A stretch of 57,626 nt of DNA. It comes from Acidobacteriota bacterium. Lineage in GTDB: Bacteria; Acidobacteriota; Vicinamibacteria; Marinacidobacterales; Marinacidobacteraceae. Location of the stretch: the NCBI GenBank assembly GCA_022822745.1, contig JAJEAO010000014.1, forward strand, positions 1 through 57,626, in the 5' to 3' direction. The notes under the pieces are model-generated. The model ran no database searches. It was given only the letters and a program-made list of their open reading frames with translations, and was not told the DNA's origin. A program made the translations under genes and the position numbers. This document shows, piece after piece, positions 7,887 through 15,595 of the stretch; the stretch's first letter is position 1, and each line of letters starts with the position of its first letter.

Positions 7887-9482
7887 TCAGCCGAGGAGCA
7901 GGTTGCGGGCGCGGCGGTCGGCTCGCGGATCCTCCAGCGAGGCCAGCAGCCACTGCGCGAACCCCGACCCGTACCGGTTCAGGAACACCGCGGGCCCGAG
8001 CCTCCGCTCCTGCGGGACGCCGCCGGGGAAGAGCGCGTTCCGGGCGCGGAGAAAGCGCATCCGCCGCTCCGCGTCCTGCCGCTTCACCGCCCGCACCGCG
8101 AGCCGGTCCAGATCGCCGAGAACCTTCATCATCCGTCCGCGAGCGCGCCGGGCGGCGCCGCCGAGGCTCTGATCGAGCGCCGAGATCGCGGTCCGCACCT
8201 CGTCGAGGCTGGATCCGACAGCGCGTCGGGCTCGCGCGATGGCGTCGCGGGTCGCGGGATCCGCCGCCCGGCGGTTCAGCGCCGCCTCATCCCCCGCCGA
8301 GAGCTCGTCGAAGGCGATGCCGTCGCGGTCGAGCACGCGGACCTGGGAACGGTTCAGCACGGCGATCAGGTGCCGGGGCAGGACGAGCGGCCGGGTGATC
8401 CCGTGGAGCGGGTAGAGCCCGCCGATCTGGGCGTGGTAGGCGATTTCGGCGGGGCCCCCGACATAACCGGCGGTGGGGAGCAGGAAGTCCTGAACGAGCG
8501 GCCGCAGGAGCACGGCGGCGCTCAGGCGCTCGGGGGCCGCGTCGAGCGCGGCGGGGGACAGCTCCTCCTCCCGGGCGCGGCGACGGGCCCCGGAGGCGCC
8601 GGTCGTGAAGATCGAGTAGCCGTCCGGCGACGCCTGGCCGGCGAATCCGGCGGCCTCGATCCGGGCGGTCGCGGCGGCGATGCGCCCTCGCCCTTCCTCG
8701 AGGTTCGCCGCGGCCGCGCGGTACACCGGGAGCGCGAGCTGCCTGAACTCCGGAGACGCGCCGTCCATGAGGACCAGCCCGGTCCCGCGGGTGAGCGCCA
8801 GCACATAGCGGCCGAAGGCCTCGCCGAGGGAACGGCCGGGCTCGTAGGCGGCGGCGAGGATCCCGATCACCTCGTCGTGGTACTCGGTCGGCGGCAGCTC
8901 GGCGGCGAAGTCCTCGAGGAGGGCGGTCACCGTCCGGTCGAGGCGCCGCCGCGCCGCGGAAAGCCCCGGCTCCTCCCGCTCCGGGGCGTACCGGAAGCTC
9001 TTCGGTTCGCCGGACCGATCCAGCAACCACGCCGTGCGGATTTCCTCGAAGTCGTGGTCGTCGGCCTCCACCCAGAACACCGGAACGACCACCCGACCGG
9101 TGATCCGCTCCAGCGCCCGCGCCGCCGCGACCGCCGACATCGCCTTCGCCAGCGAATAGAGCGGCCCGCCGAAGAGACCCGGCTGCTGCCCGGTGACGAC
9201 CGCGAGAGCGCCGGGCTCGGCGAGGCGCCGCGCGCCCGCGACGGCTTCCCTGTCGCCGCCGAGGCGCCGGTTCGTTTCCGCGAGCACGCGCGCGGTCTCC
9301 CCCCGGGGCCCTTCGCTGGCCGCCACGGCGTTGGCGGCGCGCCGGACGGCTTCCTCGTCGAAGGGGTCGAGCAGCAGATCGCCGAAGTCGGCCGGACGCC
9401 GCGCCCACGCCCCGAAGAAGCCGGCGGGGGTTCCCGGCGGAAGGAGGGGCAGGGTGCGGAGGAAACCGCCGCGCGCGCTCAT
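7887..9482 (-). CDS. bshC: BshC, putative cysteine ligase of bacillithiol synthesis
   Basis: A 531-residue protein close to the usual BshC length. Characteristic stretches are VVTGQQPGLFGGPLY near residue 125, PVFWVEADDHDFEEI near residue 165, and the C-terminal NALFPGGVPQERRLG with FLNRYGSGF. BshC adds cysteine to glucosaminyl-malate, the last step of bacillithiol synthesis. The ATG at 9482 overlaps the stop of lepB (ATGA), which fixes the start. BshA and BshB are not in the window. Its presence implies a bacillithiol-type low-molecular-weight thiol pool, of interest given the thiol-redox selenoprotein genes about 28 kb away. Confidence 0.9.
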   Translation of the reverse strand: MSARGGFLRTLPLLPPGTPAGFFGAWARRPADFGDLLLDPFDEEAVRRAANAVAASEGPRGETARVLAETNRRLGGDREAVAGARRLAEPGALAVVTGQQPGLFGGPLYSLAKAMSAVAAARALERITGRVVVPVFWVEADDHDFEEIRTAWLLDRSGEPKSFRYAPEREEPGLSAARRRLDRTVTALLEDFAAELPPTEYHDEVIGILAAAYEPGRSLGEAFGRYVLALTRGTGLVLMDGASPEFRQLALPVYRAAAANLEEGRGRIAAATARIEAAGFAGQASPDGYSIFTTGASGARRRAREEELSPAALDAAPERLSAAVLLRPLVQDFLLPTAGYVGGPAEIAYHAQIGGLYPLHGITRPLVLPRHLIAVLNRSQVRVLDRDGIAFDELSAGDEAALNRRAADPATRDAIARARRAVGSSLDEVRTAISALDQSLGGAARRARGRMMKVLGDLDRLAVRAVKRQDAERRMRFLRARNALFPGGVPQERRLGPAVFLNRYGSGFAQWLLASLEDPRADRRARNLLLG

Positions 9483-10051
9483 CGGCACGGCTCCGCCGCG
9501 AGGGCGACGGCCTCCGGCATGGCTCCGAAGCGCGCCGGCGGATAGACGCGCCATCGCACCCGACCCACGATGGAGCCCGCCGAGAGAGGACCCCACTGGC
9601 GGCTGTCGCTGCTCCGCGCCCGGTTGTCTCCGAGGGCGAAGTACTCGTCCGCTCCGAGCGTGAGCTCCACGGCGCCGGGGCCGTCGAGCCGCGCGCACGG
9701 ATCGCCGTTCCCGTCGGAAGCGAGGACCGCGACCTCATCCCCGAGGAAGCGCACGGTCTCGCCGGGCAGGGCGAGGATCCGCTTCACGAGGACGGCGCCG
9801 GAAGCTCCCGGATCCCGGAACACGACGACTTCGCCGCGCTCCGGCGGGGCGAACCGGACCGAGATCTTGTCCACCAGCACACGCTCGCCGGACCGCAGCG
9901 TCGGGGTCATGCTCGCCCCCTGGATGCGGAAGACCTGCCCGACGAAGGTGAGCAGCGCCCAGGCGACGGCCCCCGAGATCACCGCGGTCCGCGTCAGCCG
10001 CAGCGCGGACCGCAGGCGCATCCGGCGCCTCGGCGGCGTCACATCCGCCAC
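9479..10051 (-). CDS. lepB: signal peptidase I
   Basis: A 190-residue type I signal peptidase with one N-terminal membrane anchor (residues about 20-40). The catalytic Ser47 lies in GASMTPT and the general-base Lys90 in VLVKRILALPGE. The later box YFALGDNRARSSDSRQWG matches the conserved GDN motif of the family. It cleaves signal peptides on the outer face of the inner membrane. The gene sits between argS (13-base overlap) and bshC (ATGA overlap), so the three form one minus-strand operon. Confidence 0.95.
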   Translation of the reverse strand: MADVTPPRRRMRLRSALRLTRTAVISGAVAWALLTFVGQVFRIQGASMTPTLRSGERVLVDKISVRFAPPERGEVVVFRDPGASGAVLVKRILALPGETVRFLGDEVAVLASDGNGDPCARLDGPGAVELTLGADEYFALGDNRARSSDSRQWGPLSAGSIVGRVRWRVYPPARFGAMPEAVALAAEPCR

Positions 10052-11961
10052 GGCACCGGGATCCCGAGAAGGCCCAGCCCCAGGCGATGCTGGAAGAAGA
10101 AGGTCTCGACGACGAAGAGGCGCAGCGCCCGGAGCGCCGGAGCGGGTTCCGTCGCCACCGGGTAGCGGTGGTAGAACGCGTTGAACCGCTGCGCGCCCTC
10201 GTAGGCCCAGCGGGCGAGCACCTGGGGATCCTCGTGCTCGGCGGCGCGGGCGGCGGCGGCGCCGAGGCCCGCGGCCTCCCGAAGCAGCACCCAGAGATCC
10301 CCGGCCTCGCCCTCGTCCAGGGCGGCCATCTGCTCGTCGAGGTCCGGGGGAGGGGCGGGGAGCCGCTCGGGCAGGGGCGCTGCGGCGCGGCCGAGGATCT
10401 TCCGGGCCCGCACCGCGGCGTACTGGAGGTAGGGCCCGGTGGCGCCGTCGAAGGCGAGCGCCTCCTCGAGATCGAACACGATGGGCTGGTTCTTGGTGAC
10501 GCGAACCATCAGGTAGCGGAGCGCTCCCACCGCGATGTCCCGGGCCACTTCGTCGCGCTGCCCGGCCTCGAGCTCGGGGTTCCGCTGCGCCACTTCCCCC
10601 CGGGCGCGTTCGATGAGCGCATCGAGGAAGTCGTCCGCCTTGACCCCGACGCCCTTGCGGCCCGAGACCTCGACCGCGCCGCCGTCTCCGGCTGCGGCTC
10701 CCGCGAGACCGAGCGCCGCCACCGTCGCCGGCGTCAGGGAGACCATTTCGTAGGAGAAGTGCCGGGTCCGCTCCCGGTCGGATTCCGAAGTGAGCCTCGC
10801 CACCGACTCCTGGACGATCTGCTGCGGGTAGGCCTGGCGGGCGTCAATCACGTGGTGGACGAGCGCCGCCTGGCCGAATCGGGGCGGATCCGCGTCTCCC
10901 TCGCCGTCCGTCGTGATCCAGGCCGCCCGGCTCGCCGCCTCGCCGTAGTCGAAGAACCGCCGGAAGCGGAACTCGCGGTCGAGGAGCCCGAGCTGCCACA
11001 TCTGGTAGGCGATGTCCTTCCCGACGTAGGTCACGGTGCCGTTCGATCGCACGATGACCTTCTGCCCGTCCTGCGCGAGCGGCGTCTCCATGACCCAGCA
11101 GCCGAGGTTCCGGCCCTCGTCCGGCCGCCGGATCGCGCCCGCGTCGCGCAGCAGCTCGAACGCCCGGTCCCAGAACGAGAGCCGCACGATCGTCTTCTCG
11201 CAGGCGAGCAGGTCGTAGCGGACGCCGATGCGATCCATCGTCTCGAGGTGTCGCCGGGCGACCGCCTCCGCGACCGCCGCGCCGATGCCGGCCCACGGCT
11301 CTTCGTCGTGCTCCAGACCGTGGAGCGCCTCCCGCCGCAGCGTCGCCGCCTCCGGGTCCGACTCCACCCAGCGCGAGACCTCGGTGTAGAGATCCCAGCA
11401 GAGGTAGTCGAAGCGGGGTGCCCGGGCGAGCTCCCGGACATCGGCCGCGCTCGCGCCGCGAAGGGCGTGGAACCCGAGCGCCACGTCGGCGACCTGCACC
11501 CCGGTGTCGTCTATGTAGTTCTGGACCTCGATGTCGCGCCCGAGGTAGCGCAGGATCCGGGCGAACGAGTCGCCGAGCGCGGCGTTGCGCAGGTGGCCGA
11601 TGTGGGCCGCCTTGTTCGGGTTGATGCTGGTGTGCTCGACGATGTGGACTCCATCCACCGGCTCGGGGTCGCGGGGCGTCTCGGCGGCCGCGAGCCACGC
11701 CCGCCGGCGGACGAAGACATTGACGTAGCCGGGGCCGGCGATCTCGACCCGGGCGACCTCCGGGCGCTCCCGCAGAGCATTGGCCAGAAGGGGCGCGATG
11801 GCGCGCGGGGGCCGCCGCAGCACCCGGGCGAGCCCGAACGCGGTCGGGAACGCGACATCCCCGAGCGCCGGGGAAGGAGGCGCCTCCGAAACGACATCGA
11901 AGCCGGGCGCTCCGGCCTCGGCTGCCGCCCGCCGCACGACTTCTTCCAGGACAGACAGCAT
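10039..11961 (-). CDS. argS: arginyl-tRNA synthetase
   Basis: A 640-residue class I aminoacyl-tRNA synthetase. The N-terminal ArgRS domain includes AGPGYVNVFVRR. The HIGH-type motif is HIGHLRNAALGD in the context NPNKAAHIGHLRN, and the C-terminal DALR anticodon-binding domain is present, with YLQYAAVRARKIL before it and YHRYPV near the end. It charges tRNA-Arg. It is the first gene of the argS-lepB-bshC operon; the upstream 136-base gap to higA holds the likely promoter. There is no sign of damage. Confidence 0.95.
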   Translation of the reverse strand: MLSVLEEVVRRAAAEAGAPGFDVVSEAPPSPALGDVAFPTAFGLARVLRRPPRAIAPLLANALRERPEVARVEIAGPGYVNVFVRRRAWLAAAETPRDPEPVDGVHIVEHTSINPNKAAHIGHLRNAALGDSFARILRYLGRDIEVQNYIDDTGVQVADVALGFHALRGASAADVRELARAPRFDYLCWDLYTEVSRWVESDPEAATLRREALHGLEHDEEPWAGIGAAVAEAVARRHLETMDRIGVRYDLLACEKTIVRLSFWDRAFELLRDAGAIRRPDEGRNLGCWVMETPLAQDGQKVIVRSNGTVTYVGKDIAYQMWQLGLLDREFRFRRFFDYGEAASRAAWITTDGEGDADPPRFGQAALVHHVIDARQAYPQQIVQESVARLTSESDRERTRHFSYEMVSLTPATVAALGLAGAAAGDGGAVEVSGRKGVGVKADDFLDALIERARGEVAQRNPELEAGQRDEVARDIAVGALRYLMVRVTKNQPIVFDLEEALAFDGATGPYLQYAAVRARKILGRAAAPLPERLPAPPPDLDEQMAALDEGEAGDLWVLLREAAGLGAAAARAAEHEDPQVLARWAYEGAQRFNAFYHRYPVATEPAPALRALRLFVVETFFFQHRLGLGLLGIPVPWRM

Positions 11962-12097
11962 CGTCGGCGGGCCGGGAGTGTAGTCGGGCCGGAGGCGCCT
12001 GCTTCCCGTGGATCCCGCGCCATCGGCCCGGCGCCGAGCGCGCGGATGAATCCGGCTCGGGTCTCCGACGGATGCGCTGCGTATCCGGGGCGCAGAT

Positions 12098-12388
12098 CTA
12101 GGCTGCGGACAGCGGCTCGATGTCCGACAGGTCCGTTGTCTCGCGGGCGCGGGCGATGTCGTAGGCGCGCTGCAGGTTCATCCAGAACTCGACGGTCTGG
12201 CCGAAGAACCTCTCCAGCCGCATCGCCGTGTCCACGGAGAGCGATGTCTGTCCCTTGACGAGTCGCTCGATGCGGGTTCTCGGCACGTGAAGCCGCTTCG
12301 CAAGAGCGATCGGACTCATGCCGAGTGGCTCCAGGAACAGCTCTTCGAGTACTTCGCCGGGATGCGACGGGTTCTTCATCAGCGTCAT
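12098..12388 (-). CDS. higA: HigA-type antitoxin
   Basis: A 96-residue protein with the HigA signature HPGEVLEELFLEPLGMSPIALAKRLHVPRTRIERLVKGQ, which covers the start of an XRE helix-turn-helix, followed by SVDTAMRLERFFGQTVEFWMNLQ. HigA neutralises the HigB mRNA interferase and represses the operon. The start at 12388 (MTLMKN) was chosen because a GGAGG lies 7 bases upstream; an internal ATG lies at 12379. The gene follows higB with a 13-base gap, in the toxin-first order typical of hig loci. Confidence 0.9.
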   Translation of the reverse strand: MTLMKNPSHPGEVLEELFLEPLGMSPIALAKRLHVPRTRIERLVKGQTSLSVDTAMRLERFFGQTVEFWMNLQRAYDIARARETTDLSDIEPLSAA

Positions 12389-12401
12389 CTTTCGCCTCCT
12401 G

Positions 12402-12683
12402 TCAGTGACAGTCCACGATCTCGACATCGGCGGGCCCCTCGCTGGTCCAGACGAAGCAGACGCGCCACTGGTCGTTGATGCGGACGGAGTGCCGGCCGAA
12501 TCTCCGCCCCTGGAGTGGCTCAAGGCGCCGCCCGGGTGGAAACCTCAGATCGTCGAGAGCCGTGGCGGCGTCCATCGCTGCCAGGAGAGATCGCGTTCGC
12601 CGGATCAGGTCCGCCGGAAACCGCTTTCCGTAACGATCCCGGGCGGCGTCGGCCGCGAGCTTGCCCCTTGTACTCACGATCAT
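12402..12683 (-). CDS. higB: HigB-type toxin (RelE superfamily mRNA interferase)
   Basis: A 93-residue RelE/HigB toxin. It shows the GRRLEPLQGRRFGRHSVRIN segment followed by QWRVCFVWTSEGPADVEIVDCH, the family's C-terminal core: an Arg and Phe in strand 4, and the DVEIVDCH ending. HigB cleaves mRNA on the ribosome when HigA is lost. The ATG is at 12683, just 9 bases from a perfect palindrome, so the operator probably overlaps the promoter or leader. The usual residues are present and the toxin looks intact. Confidence 0.9.
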   Translation of the reverse strand: MIVSTRGKLAADAARDRYGKRFPADLIRRTRSLLAAMDAATALDDLRFPPGRRLEPLQGRRFGRHSVRINDQWRVCFVWTSEGPADVEIVDCH

Positions 12684-12692
12684 GACCGATAT

Positions 12693-12709
12693 GTATCATA
12701 GCATGATAC
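12693..12709. promoter_or_regulatory. palindromic operator between higBA and a divergent HigA gene
   Basis: GTATCATAGCATGATAC is a perfect 7-bp inverted repeat around a 3-base spacer, in otherwise GC-rich DNA. It sits between the divergent higBA pair and the second HigA gene. On the minus strand it includes TATGAT, a possible -10 for higB. Size and position fit a HigA/XRE autorepression site; which HigA binds is unknown. Confidence 0.65.
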
Positions 12710-12798
12710 GTGTATCCGGGCGCGGAAACGAGGCGATCCGACAGCGGCTCGGCGGACGATGCGGACCGCGTGCGCCATCGGCTACGAGGAGAACATTC

Positions 12799-13086
12799 AT
12801 GACCATGCATAACCCGCCGCATCCGGGCGGCGTCGTGAGACGGCAGTGCCTCGAGCCGCTCGGGCTCACCGCGACCCGGGCAGCGCAGGGTCTCGGTGTC
12901 ACTCGCCAGGCGCTGTCGGAACTGGTGAACGGTCACACCGGCGTCTCCGTCGAGGTGGCGATCCGGCTCGCGAAGGCCTTCGGCTCGACGCCGGAGACCT
13001 GGTTGCGCATGCAGATGGCCCACGACCTCTGGCAGGCGCGAGCCCGCGTGGGCGAGATCACCGTCGAGCGCTTCGTCGCGGCCTGA
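12799..13086 (+). CDS. second HigA-family antitoxin, without an adjacent toxin
   Basis: A 95-residue HigA-type protein (MTMHNPPHPGGVVRRQCLEP, then TRAAQGLGVTRQALSELVNGHTGVS and AIRLAKAFGSTPETWLRMQ). It carries the same HPG and VNG/SVE landmarks as higA at 12098-12388 but is clearly divergent. A purine-rich GAGGAGAA lies just upstream of the ATG at 12799. No HigB-like ORF adjoins it, so it is an orphan antitoxin or regulator. It is divergent from higBA across the shared palindrome and may cross-regulate it. Confidence 0.8.
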   Translation: MTMHNPPHPGGVVRRQCLEPLGLTATRAAQGLGVTRQALSELVNGHTGVSVEVAIRLAKAFGSTPETWLRMQMAHDLWQARARVGEITVERFVAA

Positions 13087-13212
13087 GCCGGACCTCCTCG
13101 GCTTGATCCCGACGCGCCGCAGTCGGTGGCGGAACGTCCTGCGTCGGTCCGTATCGAGCCCGTCCCCATTCGCTACACTCGCCTTGCGGCAGACGGCCGC
13201 GAGGATTCGACA

Positions 13213-13728
13213 TTGGTGTTCTGGCGACGCGAGAAGGACAACCCGTTCGCTCACTCGCCGATCGAAGTCGCCCGCTTCATCGTGAAGGAGGCGGATGCGC
13301 AGGGATTCGCGCTCACGCCGATCAAGCTCCACAAGATCGTCTTCCTGTGCCACGGCTGGATGCTCGGTCTTCACGGCATGCCGCTGGTCCGCGGTCCGAT
13401 TCAGGCGTGGCGCTACGGTCCGGTTTTCCCCGACCTCTATCACGCCCTCAAGCATCTGGGCGCCGGGCGGGTCCGGCTCTCCGATCTCCCCGCGCCGAGG
13501 GAGAACGAGGAGGTCTTCGACGCCGATGAAGTCCTTGTCATGAAGGACACCGTCGAGCGCTATGGCCCCTTGACCGGGGGGCAACTCGTCGCCCTGACGC
13601 ACGCCGACAGCTCGCCGTGGCATCTGACTCGCAGGCGGGCGGGCTGGCGGAATCCCGAAATCCCCGACGAGCTGATCGAGTTCTCCTACCGGAAGATCCT
13701 CGAGTGGTGCCGGGCGCATCCAGCATGA
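13213..13728 (+). CDS. Panacea (DUF4065/SocA-like) antitoxin domain protein
   Basis: A 171-residue protein whose core EVARFIVKEADAQGFALTP, then KLHKIVFLCHGWMLG, then PIQAWRYGPVFPDLYHAL is the Panacea (DUF4065) pattern, including the conserved WRYGPV. It ends with PWHLTRR and a tail typical of the family. Panacea proteins neutralise many unrelated toxins encoded beside them. The TTG start at 13213 was chosen because GAGGA lies 7 bases upstream; the frame is open to a GTG at 13126, and a GTG at 13216 is also possible. The stop overlaps the ATG of the next short ORF (ATGA), the position expected for a partner toxin. Confidence 0.8.
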   Translation: MVFWRREKDNPFAHSPIEVARFIVKEADAQGFALTPIKLHKIVFLCHGWMLGLHGMPLVRGPIQAWRYGPVFPDLYHALKHLGAGRVRLSDLPAPRENEEVFDADEVLVMKDTVERYGPLTGGQLVALTHADSSPWHLTRRRAGWRNPEIPDELIEFSYRKILEWCRAHPA

Positions 13729-13940
13729 ACGGCGCTCCTTCCGAAGCCGGCGCCGCTTCTGGCGTGCCGGATGCGGCTCACAAGCGCGTCGCGGCCAGCG
13801 AGGAACAAGTTCGCTTTGCGACCGAGGAACGGGAACAGGCTCTGGCCGAGCAACGGCATCGGAACCGCGCTGACGGGTACGCGACGAGGCTCTTGCGGTG
13901 CAAGCCGTTGCACGCGCATCGGGGTCGATGCTACACCTGA
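13725..13940 (+). CDS. short ORF coupled to the Panacea gene; possible truncated toxin
   Basis: A 71-residue ORF that starts inside the stop of the Panacea gene (ATGA). The middle is highly charged and probably helical (EEQVRFATEEREQALAEQRH, then RNRADGYATRLL). The last 15 residues look unlike a folded protein, and the frame stops where base composition changes to that of the restriction-modification genes. I do not recognise a family. It may be the 5' part of a Panacea-linked toxin cut off when the R-M genes arrived, or a small complete partner. Confidence 0.4.
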   Translation: MNGAPSEAGAASGVPDAAHKRVAASEEQVRFATEEREQALAEQRHRNRADGYATRLLRCKPLHAHRGRCYT

Positions 13941-13949
13941 CTTACGACT

Positions 13950-14630
13950 TCACACGCTCTTCGTTTCAGAGCCAACGACGGCCACCGGTTCGATTCTTCG
14001 GAGATCGATCTGATACTTCGGTCTCCGCGGACTTCCGTCGGCATTCCGTCCCTGACGGTGAAGACCGAGAAGGCTCTTGTTCTCGGAGTCGAGCAGGTAG
14101 AGCCGAAAGTCCACGACGTCCAGTGACATCTTGCGAAGACGGCTCGGCGCCTTCCGCCTTCTTCTCTCCATCTCGTACGCTGAGAGACCACCCTTCAGTT
14201 CGTTATGCCACATCCAGAAAGACCGATCCTCGTCGTTGAATGCAGCAAGACCGCTCGCCACGATCAAACCCATGCGGCCGTAGCGATCGATTGCCCAGTC
14301 CACGGCCTCCTTGTCGTTGATGATCACGCTGTGCTTCGCCTGACCCTTGGGGCCTCTCGTGACGTGCGCCTTGAAGTCCCACGGAACCTCCAGGAACGCG
14401 TCGAACTCGACGTTCTTGTGCCTCGGGCCTGGAATCCGCATCCAGGGCGACAACCGCTGTTTGCACAGAAGCTCGAAGTACCACCCAATCCACTCCATCT
14501 GTCGCCAGTTGAAGTCTGCGTCCCTGAGATCCAGAATGGCGGCCTTGCCATCCCATGCTCTGGGGAATCTCTCCAATGCACAAACGAGCGGGGTCCACAG
14601 GCGCTCAGACACTTCCAAACAAGCCCCCAT
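13950..14630 (-). CDS. Type II restriction endonuclease (putative)
   Basis: A 226-residue protein encoded directly after, and overlapping by 26 bases, a DNA methyltransferase gene, the normal place for the partner endonuclease. Residues about 70-95 (RHKNVEFDAFLEVPWDFKAH) give a plausible PD-(D/E)xK-like site: Glu/Asp followed by an aliphatic strand and D-F-K. The stretch HSVIINDKEAVDWAIDRYG follows. I cannot assign it to a named enzyme or predict its recognition site. The start at 14630 (MGACLEV) was chosen as the first ATG close to the methylase stop; 14660 is an alternative. G+C content is visibly lower than in neighbouring dnaE2, which suggests acquisition by transfer. Confidence 0.65.
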   Translation of the reverse strand: MGACLEVSERLWTPLVCALERFPRAWDGKAAILDLRDADFNWRQMEWIGWYFELLCKQRLSPWMRIPGPRHKNVEFDAFLEVPWDFKAHVTRGPKGQAKHSVIINDKEAVDWAIDRYGRMGLIVASGLAAFNDEDRSFWMWHNELKGGLSAYEMERRRRKAPSRLRKMSLDVVDFRLYLLDSENKSLLGLHRQGRNADGSPRRPKYQIDLRRIEPVAVVGSETKSV

Positions 14631-15594
14631 TGGGCCTCTGGTTGCTTCGAGACGACGCATTGCTCGGAATGCGGTAGGCTCCCGTATCGAGCCTCTTCCG
14701 AGCAAAGGACACGTACTCGGGAACGATTTCGAATCCAATGTATCGTCGCTCCAGGATCTTCGAGACCACGGCGACTTGACCACTACCGAGAAACGGATCC
14801 AGGACAACATCGCCGGGCTTGCTGGTGTACATCAGGATCTTCGTGACAAGTTCCCTTGGGAGCTTTGTCGGAGTCTTGATGTCGCCAGTCCAGTACTCGC
14901 GATTGATGATCCAGACGTCCTCCATGTCGCGATAACGCGCGGACCCACCCTTGGGGGTTCGCTCCTTTTGCGAGAAGCGGCAGTCGAGGTTGAAGTAGCG
15001 TTTGCGGTCGTCAAGACAGTAGAACAGGCAGTGATAGTGAGATGTAACGAACTTTCGCCGGGTTGCGACGCCGAATTGATACTTCCAGATGATGTGGTTG
15101 ACCTGATGGAGTCCGGCCTCATCTGCGGCGATCAGGATGTCCTTGAGATTGTTCCACCCCGAAAAGATGAAGAACGATCCCGTAGGCTTCAGGACTCGCG
15201 CGGCTTGACGAATCCACCGTCTGGAAAAAGCAGGATAGTCGTGTGAATGGATCTCGTTGTAGCCCTCCAGAACTCGAGAAGCAGTCCGGTTGTAGTTCGT
15301 TCGCTTCGCGCCGAAGTCAATCGCGAAGGGGGGATCCGTGATGACGAGATCGCAGGACGCGTCGGGAAGTCGCTTCTCCATTCCAGCCACGCAGTCCTCA
15401 CCAAAAACCTGGTTCAGATACGGATGGCTTGGCGAAGAGATGGCTTCGTCAGTTGGCGCAGAGATGCGGCCGCGGTCAACCTGTCCGTTCGGCGATGGAG
15501 ATGATCCGCGGTCGGCGGTGGCGGGCGACTGCGCCGCCGAGGTCGTTTCGTGCACAGGGGACTCCGGGAGTATCGTACCTCCCTTGATCTTCAC
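14605..15594 (-). CDS. site-specific DNA methyltransferase (beta-type N6-adenine/N4-cytosine)
   Basis: A 329-residue DNA methylase of the N6_N4_Mtase family. The catalytic motif IV DPPF lies at residues 87-90 (DLVITDPPFAIDFG), and the AdoMet motif I lies near the C-terminus (VLDPFLGSGQVAVV). This order, motif IV before motif I, is the beta class. DPPF favours N6-adenine, but N4-cytosine is possible. The first 55 residues are Ser/Pro-rich and may not be conserved. The GTG start at 15594 is one base after the stop of dnaE2, so it could be co-transcribed with the SOS cassette. With the ORF at 13950-14630 it forms a Type II restriction-modification pair. Confidence 0.85.
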   Translation of the reverse strand: MKIKGGTILPESPVHETTSAAQSPATADRGSSPSPNGQVDRGRISAPTDEAISSPSHPYLNQVFGEDCVAGMEKRLPDASCDLVITDPPFAIDFGAKRTNYNRTASRVLEGYNEIHSHDYPAFSRRWIRQAARVLKPTGSFFIFSGWNNLKDILIAADEAGLHQVNHIIWKYQFGVATRRKFVTSHYHCLFYCLDDRKRYFNLDCRFSQKERTPKGGSARYRDMEDVWIINREYWTGDIKTPTKLPRELVTKILMYTSKPGDVVLDPFLGSGQVAVVSKILERRYIGFEIVPEYVSFARKRLDTGAYRIPSNASSRSNQRPNGGLFGSV

Positions 15595-15595
15595 C

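Noticed and set aside
10087-12258. A 723-codon plus-strand frame opposite argS.
   Set aside because: Antisense shadow; the minus strand encodes a complete arginyl-tRNA synthetase.
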